NCBI GenBank assembly: GCA_023395575.1
Contig: JAEWZA010000352.1
Location: 1 to 9,180, forward strand
Source: Bacillota bacterium
GTDB lineage: Bacteria > Bacillota > Clostridia > Acetivibrionales > DSM-1351
Direction: 5' to 3'
DNA: 9,180 nucleotides
Shown here one piece after another: positions 1 to 7,021 of the stretch. Position numbers and translations under genes: made by a program. The first letter of the stretch is position 1. Each line of letters begins with the position of its first letter. The notes beneath the pieces are model-generated. The model was not told the DNA's origin. It did not search any database and worked only from the letters and a program-made list of their open reading frames with translations.

Positions 1-602
1 GAACCAGAGTTATAGTGATAATAGCGATAAGGGCAATCCTTTAAACAGCTGTCATTTACCAGTATTTCAAGATCCAGCTTTGTATGGTTCCGAATATCTT
101 TTATTATGTTGGGCTTACGGTTTAAATTGATGTTTAATACAATGCGGTTAACACCTAGCTCTTCATAGCTTTTTACCTTCCCGATGCTATCAACAGCCAC
201 AATGGTTGATAATGCAATTTTGACTTTATTTTTACTTATTTTCTTTACCAATTCAATTAGATAAGGCACTGCCACTGTTACTGTATCACTAAACGAACAT
301 ATCCACTTTAACTCATCCAACATTTTAGCTTTAAATCGTGGATCAAATTCCATATTTCCAAGACAGCTGGCATTTATTGTATAGTTAAACTCCAGACCGC
401 TTTCATGGACTTTTTTCACATAATTTTCAACGTCTTTTCTTTTTAGGCATTCCCCACGTATTGCAGCGGAGGAATGTCCCGCTCCCAAATAACTAGATTT
501 TAATGAACCATATAGCTCATGTATTTTATTCTTTCCCTTTTGTATTTCAGGAAGATAGTCAAAGAATTTATAATCCCAAGAACATGGTAATGCAATTTTC
601 AT
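1..602 (-). CDS. U32-family (peptidase U32-like, UbiU/UbiV/YhbU superfamily) protein, C-terminus beyond left edge
   Basis: I translated 200 codons by hand from the ATG at 602-600 and met no stop, so the gene is partial. Features typical of the U32 family are an N-terminal strand (MKIALPCSWD), the segment HELYGSLKSSYLGAGHSS, the stretch NASCLGNMEFDPRF, and near the window edge VNDSCLKDCPYRYYHYN, which matches the family's Cys-x3-Cys-P-x-R-x2-H element. Characterised U32 proteins are mostly not proteases: UbiU/UbiV bind [4Fe-4S] and hydroxylate the ubiquinone ring without oxygen, and others modify RNA. The Cys pair here fits a cluster-binding role, but the later Cys residues lie outside the window. 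The ATG overlaps the TGA of the TrpD-like gene as ATGA, which implies translational coupling and membership of the same operon. The substrate is unknown. Confidence 0.8.
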   Translation of the reverse strand, partial: MKIALPCSWDYKFFDYLPEIQKGKNKIHELYGSLKSSYLGAGHSSAAIRGECLKRKDVENYVKKVHESGLEFNYTINASCLGNMEFDPRFKAKMLDELKWICSFSDTVTVAVPYLIELVKKISKNKVKIALSTIVAVDSIGKVKSYEELGVNRIVLNINLNRKPNIIKDIRNHTKLDLEILVNDSCLKDCPYRYYHYNSG

Positions 603-1816
603 TTTATATTCGCCAACTCCTTTTCAAGCATTGCCAAATTGCCGTTTGTTGACTCTACAAAATTTAGTAATTCCTCTCTCACACTGCCATTTGCAATTGA
701 TTGTTTTATCAAATCAGTTCCTTTTTTAAAAGTATCCACCATTCCATTTAAAAATAGATATTGAGCGGCATTGATGACAAGCAATTCAGAAAATCCATCC
801 TCTCGCTTTCCTACCATAGATTCTAAAGTAATTTTTAATCTATTATCACTGTCACTTAACGTAATGTCTTCCACATTTCTGTGTTTTACTCCCCAATCTT
901 CAGGTGTTGTATAAATGGTATCCTTTACCTTGTTCTCTTCGATTAATGTTATTTTAGTCATACCTACATTTGATACTTCATCCAATGACAGACCTTTGTT
1001 ATCAGTACCATAGACAATCATTCCTTTTTTCGTATATGTACAGAGTTCTGCAACAAGTTCTCCTACCAACTCAGTATTCGGAACACTGATTCCCCGTTGC
1101 TGGAAAGGAGCCTGAAAGAAATCAAAGCAGAGTATATGAAATCTAAATGGATAAAATAATGCTTTCATGATGTGCATACCATTTGGTACTTTTGACATAA
1201 AAGTTGCAATATCCTGAGTTTTGGAATCTGCCGCTGATTCTCCATTAATATAAGCAGCTCGGCTAATTATAAAGGCAGTTTCAACAGATTCTGGTAATGT
1301 AATCGCTTTATACCCAATATTATCTGTGAAATTTCCAGCCCCTGAAGCTCCAAAATAGGAATGACTCCCCATTTTTAATACATTTGCTCCAGCGGCTGCG
1401 GCCATTATTATGGATGGTGTAGAGACATTAACTGTTTTAATTTCATCGCCACCAAATCCATTTGTATAGATCAGATTTTGACTGAAGGGCTTAACATCCT
1501 GGTATCCATCAAACCAGTCATTATCTTTAAAACTCTGAATGAATCCTTTCATTTCCGCCACTGTGATTCCTTTTGCAAATATACCTGTTAAGAAAGTCGG
1601 TGCAATCAAAACCGTAAGCGGGTCAATTGATTTTAAAGACATAAGCATTCGAAGCTTTTCAGGTAAAAACTTCTTGGTTACAAACCCTTTCTCGATGTTT
1701 TTCCATTCTCCCCATAAATATCCCCAGCCTTTTCTCACTTCTTCCTGTGCAAGATTATCCTGGTTTTGAATACGAATAAGTATTTTTTCCCACCACAATT
1801 CCCATTTTTTATCCAT
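599..1816 (-). CDS. Divergent TrpD-like (anthranilate phosphoribosyltransferase fold) transferase
   Basis: This 405-residue protein keeps the layout of the TrpD / nucleoside phosphorylase III fold. There is a helical N-terminal domain (about 50-100), then a glycine motif GFGGD (120-124, where TrpD has GTGGD), NVST (130-133, diphosphate binding), KMGSHS (148-153, where TrpD has KHGN), an SG-rich turn (157-161), a DE pair in SLDEVS (277-282, Mg2+ binding in TrpD), TPEDWG (304-309) and a C-terminal NAAQYLFLNG helix. In TrpD these residues bind PRPP and magnesium. The acceptor side differs: His and Asn of KHGN are Met and Ser, and the loop normally reading N-LGPL-NP is replaced by an aromatic-rich stretch around 222-240. 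It probably uses PRPP or another diphosphate with an acceptor other than anthranilate. It is about 60 residues longer than usual TrpD. No other trp gene is nearby. It overlaps the methyltransferase by 8 nt; AGG lies 6 nt before its ATG. Confidence 0.82.
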   Translation of the reverse strand: MDKKWELWWEKILIRIQNQDNLAQEEVRKGWGYLWGEWKNIEKGFVTKKFLPEKLRMLMSLKSIDPLTVLIAPTFLTGIFAKGITVAEMKGFIQSFKDNDWFDGYQDVKPFSQNLIYTNGFGGDEIKTVNVSTPSIIMAAAAGANVLKMGSHSYFGASGAGNFTDNIGYKAITLPESVETAFIISRAAYINGESAADSKTQDIATFMSKVPNGMHIMKALFYPFRFHILCFDFFQAPFQQRGISVPNTELVGELVAELCTYTKKGMIVYGTDNKGLSLDEVSNVGMTKITLIEENKVKDTIYTTPEDWGVKHRNVEDITLSDSDNRLKITLESMVGKREDGFSELLVINAAQYLFLNGMVDTFKKGTDLIKQSIANGSVREELLNFVESTNGNLAMLEKELANIK

Positions 1817-2429
1817 CTTTACCTACCCTTTTACATAAGATTCCATATTCGAAAAAATACTTAACAGTTCCCACTACTGCTAAACCTGATTTCTTGCATA
1901 ACTGAATGCATTCATTCATGTTAACTGGATCCGAATATCCCATTTTTTTCTCTCCTAATTCCAAAAATCTTGTAAATAAATTATTATTAAGAGCAAAAAT
2001 TAATATATACCCATTTGCTTTGGTAAAGGATTTATGTAATTCAATTATTTCTTCCTTTTTACTGAAATGTTCAAGCAGTCCATCACTCATTACCAGATTG
2101 TATTCCGGTTTCTGGGCAATTTTTGTAAAGTCTTCTTTTAGGTATTTAATACTCCCTGTTCTATTGTGAAATAGCTTTTTATGCATTTCATAGGCGATTT
2201 CATTATTATCAACAAGCGTTACACTGCCCCCATATATATCCTGAATATGTATAGCTGCCGCACCGGTACCTGCACCTATTTCCATGACATTCGGTGTTTT
2301 TAAGTTAATTTTCTTTAATATCTTTTTGTATTTTTTCAAATGTACAAAATAGAGGATTTTTAGAAAATGGGGATGCTTTTTTACCCTTTTCCAAAAAAAA
2401 TTCCAATCGACATACTCTTTATTTTTCAT
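1809..2429 (-). CDS. Class I SAM-dependent methyltransferase
   Basis: A Rossmann-type methyltransferase of 206 residues. Motif I is VMEIGAGTGAAA (about 48-59), which binds SAM. The acidic end of strand 2 is in VTLVDNN (about 70-76), and the later strand NLVMSDGLLEHFS (about 111-123) resembles UbiE/UbiG-type small-molecule methyltransferases. I chose the ATG at 2429, two bases past the TAA of the radical SAM gene. A GTG at 2441 would add four residues and overlap that gene by 10 nt. The purine-rich AAAGGA is about 14 nt from the ATG and only 2-3 nt from the GTG, so neither start is ideal. The C-terminus overlaps the TrpD-like gene by 8 nt. Context suggests it methylates an intermediate of the operon's product; substrate and methylated atom (C, N or O) cannot be read from the sequence. 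Confidence 0.85.
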   Translation of the reverse strand: MKNKEYVDWNFFWKRVKKHPHFLKILYFVHLKKYKKILKKINLKTPNVMEIGAGTGAAAIHIQDIYGGSVTLVDNNEIAYEMHKKLFHNRTGSIKYLKEDFTKIAQKPEYNLVMSDGLLEHFSKKEEIIELHKSFTKANGYILIFALNNNLFTRFLELGEKKMGYSDPVNMNECIQLCKKSGLAVVGTVKYFFEYGILCKRVGKDG

Positions 2430-2431
2430 AT

Positions 2432-4054
2432 TTACGACCACTTTCCTTTGATCATCTTCGAATAATCATTCAAACCATATTTTTTTAAAACGCCTTTCAT
2501 AAGATAATCAAATATCCTCTTCTGATATTCCTTATCAACATAGAGGTTATCATTTCCTCTCACAAATAACCGTTCATAATCTTCCGTTAATTTCGGATAA
2601 TATTCATCTATAAACTGATTTACCTTATATTTGCTATCTCCACGTAGATTGAGAATATCTGGTATTACATAATCGACTTTATAATCAGCCAACGTCTTAA
2701 CTAGATGTTCCATTTCACTTTCACTATCTGTGATATAAGGGAAGATAGGAATCATAAGTACTCCCACTGTAATCCCGGCTTTCTTTAACTTTTCAATTGC
2801 TTTTAAGCGATTCTCAATCGGTGCAGCTCTCTTTTCTATTTTATCAAGGAATGATTGGTCTAAAGAAGGTATACTAAACACTACATCTGTTAATGGACCA
2901 AACTTTTTTAAAATATCAATGTCCCTCATAACCAAATCAGACTTTGTTGTTATTGTTACTGGATTTTTATGCTTATATAGTACCTCCAGTATTTTTCGTG
3001 TAATTTCATAGTGTTCATCTATTTTTTGATATGGATCTGTTACAGTGCCAAGGTTAATTAACTTATTTCTACTTTCTCGCCATTTTGGAACCATTATCTG
3101 CCTTTCTAAAGCTTTATCCGCATTAATTTTTACATAAATAATTCGTTCAAATTCATCTTTAGTATGCCCCAAATATTCATGACTGGTTCTTCCATAACAG
3201 TACTCACAGGCATGTAGGCATCCCCGATAGGGATTTGCCCCCCAGTTAAATGGTAGCATTGGAGAGTTGATAAAATGCAGCATAGTGGAAACAACAATCT
3301 CTTGATAAGTAACCTCTGTTTTACTCTTATCATCATTGAATTTCTCACTGATTAATTGAATTCTTTCCATCTCATACTTATTCATTTTTTCTTCACAGGC
3401 TTTTTTAAACTCAATTTCTATTAGATCTCCAAGCTTTAGCTCGAATACTTTCCTGATTACATAGAAAGTGTTAATATTCTTGATTTCTATCCAATCCATG
3501 AAGTATTTTTGCAGTAAAATAATATTCTTCTTACCAAGATTGTTAATTGATGAAATTACCCCCTGCTGAGTATCCAAATTATTTGAAACAATAAAAACCA
3601 TTATTGAATCTAAAAAATCAACAACTTCTTCCTTTTTACCTTTTTTAGCCAATACTTTACTGTATGTTTCTAGATATATACGTGCTAAAACTGGATACTC
3701 CTGATCTGCTAATTTATTTTTTATATATTTGATTAGTTCAAGATCACCCTTTTCCAATATTGATTCAATACTGGGGATCAAACCATATCTTATTAATTTT
3801 TTACTCAAATCATTGGTAAGTTCTACAAACCTTTCGTGAATAATTGTTCTACAGTATTCTAATTTTTCATATACCAGAGCCATATACATTACAGCAAATA
3901 CTCTTACATATTCATCCTCTGATTTTAGAATATCCAATACCTGCTTAAAATCATCGGATGCAGAATTAATATCCATTTCTTTTTTTAAAAGATTTTTACA
4001 AATATTCACTCCTGGTTCTCTTTTAATTTCCTTCACGATTAAATCAATATTCAT
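2432..4054 (-). CDS. Radical SAM protein (PA0069/Rv2578c, SPL-like type) with helical N-terminal extension
   Basis: A 540-residue protein. Residues about 1-245 are helix-rich without a motif I recognise; pieces such as EDEYVRVFAVMYMALVYEK look HEAT-like. The C-terminal half is a radical SAM domain: C279-x3-C283-x2-C286 in NPYRGCLHACEYCYGR, followed by SHEYLGH, GTVTDPYQ (336-343), TITTKSDLVMRD (367-378) and the turn KRAAPIENRLKAI. These signatures belong to the PA0069/Rv2578c family, distantly related to spore photoproduct lyase. It should bind [4Fe-4S] and cleave SAM to a 5'-deoxyadenosyl radical. I place the start at the ATG at 4054: GGAGG lies 8 nt upstream, and this ATG forms an ATGA overlap with the TGA of the preceding gene. 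A TTG at 4075 would add seven residues but has no comparable site. Substrate unknown. Confidence 0.86.
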   Translation of the reverse strand: MNIDLIVKEIKREPGVNICKNLLKKEMDINSASDDFKQVLDILKSEDEYVRVFAVMYMALVYEKLEYCRTIIHERFVELTNDLSKKLIRYGLIPSIESILEKGDLELIKYIKNKLADQEYPVLARIYLETYSKVLAKKGKKEEVVDFLDSIMVFIVSNNLDTQQGVISSINNLGKKNIILLQKYFMDWIEIKNINTFYVIRKVFELKLGDLIEIEFKKACEEKMNKYEMERIQLISEKFNDDKSKTEVTYQEIVVSTMLHFINSPMLPFNWGANPYRGCLHACEYCYGRTSHEYLGHTKDEFERIIYVKINADKALERQIMVPKWRESRNKLINLGTVTDPYQKIDEHYEITRKILEVLYKHKNPVTITTKSDLVMRDIDILKKFGPLTDVVFSIPSLDQSFLDKIEKRAAPIENRLKAIEKLKKAGITVGVLMIPIFPYITDSESEMEHLVKTLADYKVDYVIPDILNLRGDSKYKVNQFIDEYYPKLTEDYERLFVRGNDNLYVDKEYQKRIFDYLMKGVLKKYGLNDYSKMIKGKWS

Positions 4055-5040
4055 TGAACTTCCTCCAGTAAACAATCGCAGTATTCTTGTAAAGCTATCT
4101 TGTACTCATTATTTCTTAAAACCTTTATATCCGCTTTTGCCTTTTTTATATAATAAACGATTTTATCCTTTACTTCGGACAGAATTATATCTTGGCTAAG
4201 TATTTCAATTACCAATTCCTTATTTGAATATTTTCCGCTATAAAAATTTTGTATTATTTCCTTCTGATGGGCATCACCTATTTTATAAGCTACAATTGTT
4301 GGTAATGTAACAAGTCTTCTTTCTAAATCAGTCTGATAAGTTTTATCAGTTTCCTCATTTCTTAAATAAATGACACTCTTTAAATCATCCAGTATCTGAT
4401 ATGCTAGACCAAGATTATATCCATAAGACACTACGGCAGCTCTATAATTTTCACTGACCCCAGCAATAATTGTACCTAATTCACAAGCCATCGAATAAAA
4501 TATAGAAGTCTTATTACTGATCACATGAAAATACTCCAACTCACTGATAGTATAGTTTCCCTCTAAAATACTTTCCGACTTTTGGCCTTCATACATATGC
4601 AATAAACAGGATGATATACTATTTAATATTTCTTTTTTCTGAACTTCTCCTATTTTAATCTCGCCTATTAATCTCATTACAATAAATATTAAACAGTCTC
4701 CTAATAGCAAGGCTGAAGGCAGCCCATACTCATTCACAATAGTTTTTCGCCCTCTTCTATATACCCCATTGTCAATTATATCATCGTGTATGAGGCTTGC
4801 AGCCTGTATTAACTCAATAATAATTGTGAGTTCAGTTAGTCTAGAGTCGTACTCTTTTCCTGCTAAATGAGCTGTAATATATGTAAAAGTAGAACGTATC
4901 ATTTTCCCAGGATATTTTATTACCTGCATAAACTCTGGAATTGACATAAACTCCTTTAAATCCACATTAGCAATAATTTCAAAAACCTGACTCTCATAGG
5001 TTTCTTTAACCTTTTTATTTATAACATTAAAACTTTTCAC
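4051..5040 (-). CDS. trans-Polyprenyl diphosphate synthase (isoprenyl chain elongation), first gene of the operon
   Basis: A 329-residue member of the FPP/GGPP/heptaprenyl synthase family, which condenses isopentenyl diphosphate onto an allylic diphosphate. Visible motifs are PGKMIRS (44-50), the first Asp-rich motif DDIID (86-90), RRGRKT (95-100), the LLLGD helix (111-115), EGQ (151-153), YQILDDLKS (214-222), and DLERRLVTLP, the usual DL-gk-TLP element. The residues four and five before DDIID are Ser and Ala, not aromatic, which in this family goes with long (C30 and above) chains. The second Asp-rich motif reads DDLKS instead of DDxxD, losing its last acidic residue. The start is a GTG at 5040 with GGGGG five bases upstream. 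It is the promoter-proximal gene of the five-gene run. Confidence 0.88.
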   Translation of the reverse strand: MKSFNVINKKVKETYESQVFEIIANVDLKEFMSIPEFMQVIKYPGKMIRSTFTYITAHLAGKEYDSRLTELTIIIELIQAASLIHDDIIDNGVYRRGRKTIVNEYGLPSALLLGDCLIFIVMRLIGEIKIGEVQKKEILNSISSCLLHMYEGQKSESILEGNYTISELEYFHVISNKTSIFYSMACELGTIIAGVSENYRAAVVSYGYNLGLAYQILDDLKSVIYLRNEETDKTYQTDLERRLVTLPTIVAYKIGDAHQKEIIQNFYSGKYSNKELVIEILSQDIILSEVKDKIVYYIKKAKADIKVLRNNEYKIALQEYCDCLLEEVQ

Positions 5041-5140
5041 TTATTCCCCCATACAATCCACAGTAATGCTTGTTTGTTTATTTTTAATATATTTCTCTAC
5101 TTTTTTCCCTATTTTCTATATATATTATACAATTAAATAT

Positions 5141-5169
5141 ATAATATAAAAGTTGCCACTTCTTGTCAA
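5141..5169 (-). promoter_or_regulatory. Near-consensus sigma-A promoter for the biosynthetic operon
   Basis: On the minus strand, TTGACA (5169-5164) is separated by exactly 17 bases from TATTAT (5146-5141), five of six matches to TATAAT. Transcription would start near 5134, giving a leader of about 95 nt before the GTG at 5040. I see no riboswitch or attenuator in that AT-rich leader. A second TATAAT-like hexamer sits at 5129-5124, without a good -35. The -35 box overlaps the stop codon of the small ORF upstream. Confidence 0.75.
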
Positions 5170-5387
5170 ATAAATTTTGATTTTATGATTGATTTCAGTT
5201 CTTCATCGTAAAAAATTTTTTGTCCATATATAATTTGAGAGCCTCTAATTTTTCTTTTTCGAGCTACTAAGCATATAGTTGAATTAAATATTGATGAGAG
5301 ACTTATAATAGGTGATGTTTCACTTGTTAATGAAATTGCTGGGACAAAAATGGATAGTAGACTGAAAATAGGTTTCTTTAATCTCAT
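5166..5387 (-). CDS. Small hypothetical protein, 73 residues, possible membrane or exported peptide
   Basis: It is not recognised. The start is well supported: AAGGAGG lies seven bases before the ATG at 5387, the best ribosome binding site in the window. The peptide begins MRLKK and continues with a hydrophobic run to about residue 19, like a signal peptide or membrane anchor. A second hydrophobic stretch (about 26-42) ends in RKRKI, followed by a charged tail ending FYDEELKSIIKSKFI. It sits between a strong terminator (5518-5570) and the operon promoter, so it may be transcribed separately or read into the operon. Against it, the Ser/Ile/Leu-rich composition is typical of antisense shadow frames, and the plus strand here has a protein-like open frame (5239-5430). 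Confidence is therefore limited. Confidence 0.4.
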   Translation of the reverse strand: MRLKKPIFSLLSIFVPAISLTSETSPIISLSSIFNSTICLVARKRKIRGSQIIYGQKIFYDEELKSIIKSKFI

Positions 5388-5430
5388 ATGTAACCCTCCT
5401 TATGAACTTAATTACTACAAATATACTTAA
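5239..5430 (+). pseudogene. Possible plus-strand coding remnant opposite the small ORF
   Basis: From just after a TGA (5236-5238) to a TAA (5428-5430), the plus strand is open for 63 codons and reads like ordinary protein, for example HIVELNIDERLIIGDVSL followed by NEIAGTKMDSRLKIGFFNL. It has balanced charges and few Ser. It has no usable start codon until an internal ATG at 5350 and no ribosome binding site, so if it was coding it is a fragment of a broken gene. I do not recognise the family. Confidence 0.25.
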
Positions 5431-5437
5431 AAAGTAT
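5423..5437. repeat. Short perfect inverted repeat upstream of the small ORF
   Basis: ATACTT (5423-5428) and AAGTAT (5432-5437) form a perfect 6-bp inverted repeat with a three-base centre, about 36-50 bases upstream of the small ORF start on the minus strand. It could be an operator. In DNA this AT-rich it could also be chance. Confidence 0.2.
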
Positions 5438-5517
5438 TTACATTGTTCTTATTTCATACCGCTCTCTTACTTTATGAGGTATTTTTACTAATTATTTGTA
5501 ATATGTTTTTTTTCATA

Positions 5518-5570
5518 AAAAAATAGGCAACTTAAAGTTGAATAATTCCACTTTAAGTTGCCTATTTTTT
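5518..5570. terminator. Strong intrinsic terminator, 21-bp perfect stem, works in either direction
   Basis: The arms 5518-5538 and 5550-5570 are perfect reverse complements (core TAGGCAACTTAAAGT), with an 11-base loop (5539-5549). The outer six A:T pairs supply a U-tract on either strand. It lies 15 bases past the stop of the serine recombinase remnant and so ends minus-strand transcription from that gene, insulating the downstream operon. Confidence 0.9.
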
Positions 5571-5585
5571 ATTTACTTATATACT

Positions 5586-6629
5586 TTAATCAATTTCACA
5601 CTCAATCTCAGTGCCATCAAGAAAAGTTACAATCACCTTCTCTCCCTCAAACATTGTCAACTTTTCTAATATTCTAAGGTACAATTCTATATCAAATTTT
5701 TCTAATGGCTCTGCATCTTTAATAATATTTATAAACTCTTTTGCTCTATACTTTTGTAGCGGGTTATCACTTTGTAAATGTTCCTTCCACTTACTCATAA
5801 AGTAATCCTTATTCTCCACAATTGAATTAAAAGCATTAACAATTGCTTGATATAAAACCTCTTCATTAATATGCCTGTTCCTACACCCTATTTTTCCTTT
5901 AACCTTGTATTTGTTGTTACACTGCCAGATAGTTCTTTTTAATCTTTCATCTGTTGAGTTCCACACCTTTCTTCCAAAGGTACTGCCACAGCAGCCACAG
6001 ATGACTCTACCTGCAAACAGGTTATCATTAGTAACATAGTCCAGCTTTTTAATGTTATATTTTTCTGCAAAGGCTTTTCTTCTCTCCATTTCAAACTGTA
6101 CTGCCTCCCATGTATCCTTATCAATAATTGCAGGATGGCTTTCTTCCACATAATATTGCGGAACAGCTCCGTTATTCTCAACCCTTTTCTTAGTGAGGAA
6201 ATCAGTGGTATATGTTTTTTGTAGAAGCGCTTCGCCTTTATACTTTTCGTTGCTTAACATTTTTCTTATGCTTCCCTCATACCATTTTGCTTTTGCATTC
6301 CAATTTAAGATACCCTCACGCTCAAGTTCATAGGCTATTCTGTTAGAGCCTTTACCATTGAGATAGTCTGCATATATTCTTCTCACCGCCTTAGCCTGTT
6401 TTTCATTTATAACAAGGTTGCCATTTTCATCCTTATCATAGCCCATAAATTTTGTATGGTTGACTATGACCTTACCCTGCTCGAACCTCCTTCTTATGCC
6501 CCATGTGCAGTTTTCAGATATTGATCTACTTTCGTCCTGTGTTGAGGCAGGGAAATGATAGAAATACGCAAAATTATTTTGATTTAAGAAGGGGGTCGCT
6601 TTAGGGGGTCGAAAACGACCCCCTCTCAA
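5586..6629 (-). pseudogene. Large serine recombinase, N-terminally truncated (catalytic resolvase domain missing)
   Basis: The open frame has 347 codons, but only residues about 28-347 (6548 down to 5586) resemble a recombinase. ASTQDESRSISENCTWGIRRR is the end of the resolvase domain and linker. GYDKDENGNLVINEKQAK to about residue 180 is the recombinase DNA-binding domain, including IRKMLSNEKYKGEALLQKTY. A zinc ribbon follows with C211-x2-C214, C237 and C249, and the C-terminal end reads VTFLDGTEIECEID. Full-length relatives (TnpX/Tn4451 and prophage integrases, about 450-550 residues) carry roughly 130-150 more N-terminal residues with the catalytic Ser. That part is absent and replaced by 27 codons of unrelated, GC-rich hairpin DNA. 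The frame opens with a TTG at 6629 and has no ribosome binding site. It is best read as an inactive relic of a mobile element. Confidence 0.85.
6591..6624. repeat. GC-rich hairpin with duplicated arm at the recombinase truncation point
   Basis: GGGGGTCG occurs at 6591-6598 and again at 6604-6611, and its reverse complement CGACCCCC at 6616-6623. The second copy and the inverted copy, with flanking A and T, form a 9-bp perfect stem with an AAAA loop (6603-6624). The first copy could pair with the same inverted arm as an alternative. The base composition is strikingly unlike the surroundings, and the structure lies between the lost 5' end of the recombinase and decayed DNA. Confidence 0.75.
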
Positions 6630-7020
6630 AGACGCATAAAAACAGAGATAGAGGGTCTAGGCTGTAAACTTAATTTCTGTATTGCTATGTTGATAAGTAA
6701 TATTAGCTGTTGTAGCAATTTGACTGTATGATCCCCAGCATGAGAAAATCGCATAACAAATAAAAAATTTAAAGAATACAAATGTACGTTTAACAGCAAC
6801 CTTATTCAGATATAGATACTCGCCTTTTGGAATGTTCGGCCAATAAGTGATCATAGTCTGTTAAATCCACACAAGCAATTGGTGTTCCATTTTGATTATG
6901 CAATAAAAGTCATTAGTTTTATATGATTTTGATAGATTAGATCACTTAACTTTGACTCATTCCATTATTATACATCCAGTTTACTACATCCAACAGCATT
7001 TTTTATTCAACTAAAAATTG
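6630..7020 (-). other. Gene-free stretch with decayed coding fragments
   Basis: No intact gene is seen in these roughly 390 bases. Short open pieces on the minus strand read like protein but are broken by stops and shifts. A 65-codon open frame at 6657-6854 has no ribosome binding site and overlaps a better-looking fragment in another frame, so I do not call it a gene. Its last part (GSYSQIATTANITYQ) may be another remnant. Confidence 0.45.
6802..6999 (-). pseudogene. Frameshifted remnant of an unidentified gene
   Basis: Three frames in series look coding. From the ATG at 6999 it reads MLLDVVNWMYNNGMSQ. After a one-base shift comes LSDLIYQNHIKLMTFIA, and after a second shift NQNGTPIACVDLTDYDHLL, continuing AEHSKRRVSISE to a TAA at 6804-6802. 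The residue mix and charge balance are protein-like in each piece, which fits a single decayed gene of about 65 residues. I do not recognise it. It may be what is left of cargo from the element that carried the recombinase. Confidence 0.3.
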
Positions 7021-7021
7021 A

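Noticed and set aside
1539..1769. Plus-strand open frame of 76 codons inside the TrpD-like gene
   Set aside because: It is antisense to a well-supported gene, has no ribosome binding site, and shows a shadow-type composition.
1906..2169. Plus-strand open frame of 87 codons inside the methyltransferase gene
   Set aside because: Antisense to motif-bearing coding sequence; Ser/Leu-rich shadow.
3130..3348. Minus-strand 72-codon frame within the radical SAM gene
   Set aside because: It overlaps the Cys-rich radical SAM core in another frame and has no motif of its own.
5041..5140. Riboswitch or attenuator in the operon leader
   Set aside because: About 95 nt of low-complexity AT-rich sequence with no stable hairpin and U-tract; a three-codon ATG-GGG-GAA-TAA frame before the GTG is probably chance overlap with the ribosome site.
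5611..6181. Open frames on both strands (5611-5805 plus, 5939-6181 minus) within the recombinase remnant
   Set aside because: The recombinase frame carries the zinc ribbon and recombinase motifs; the others are shadows.
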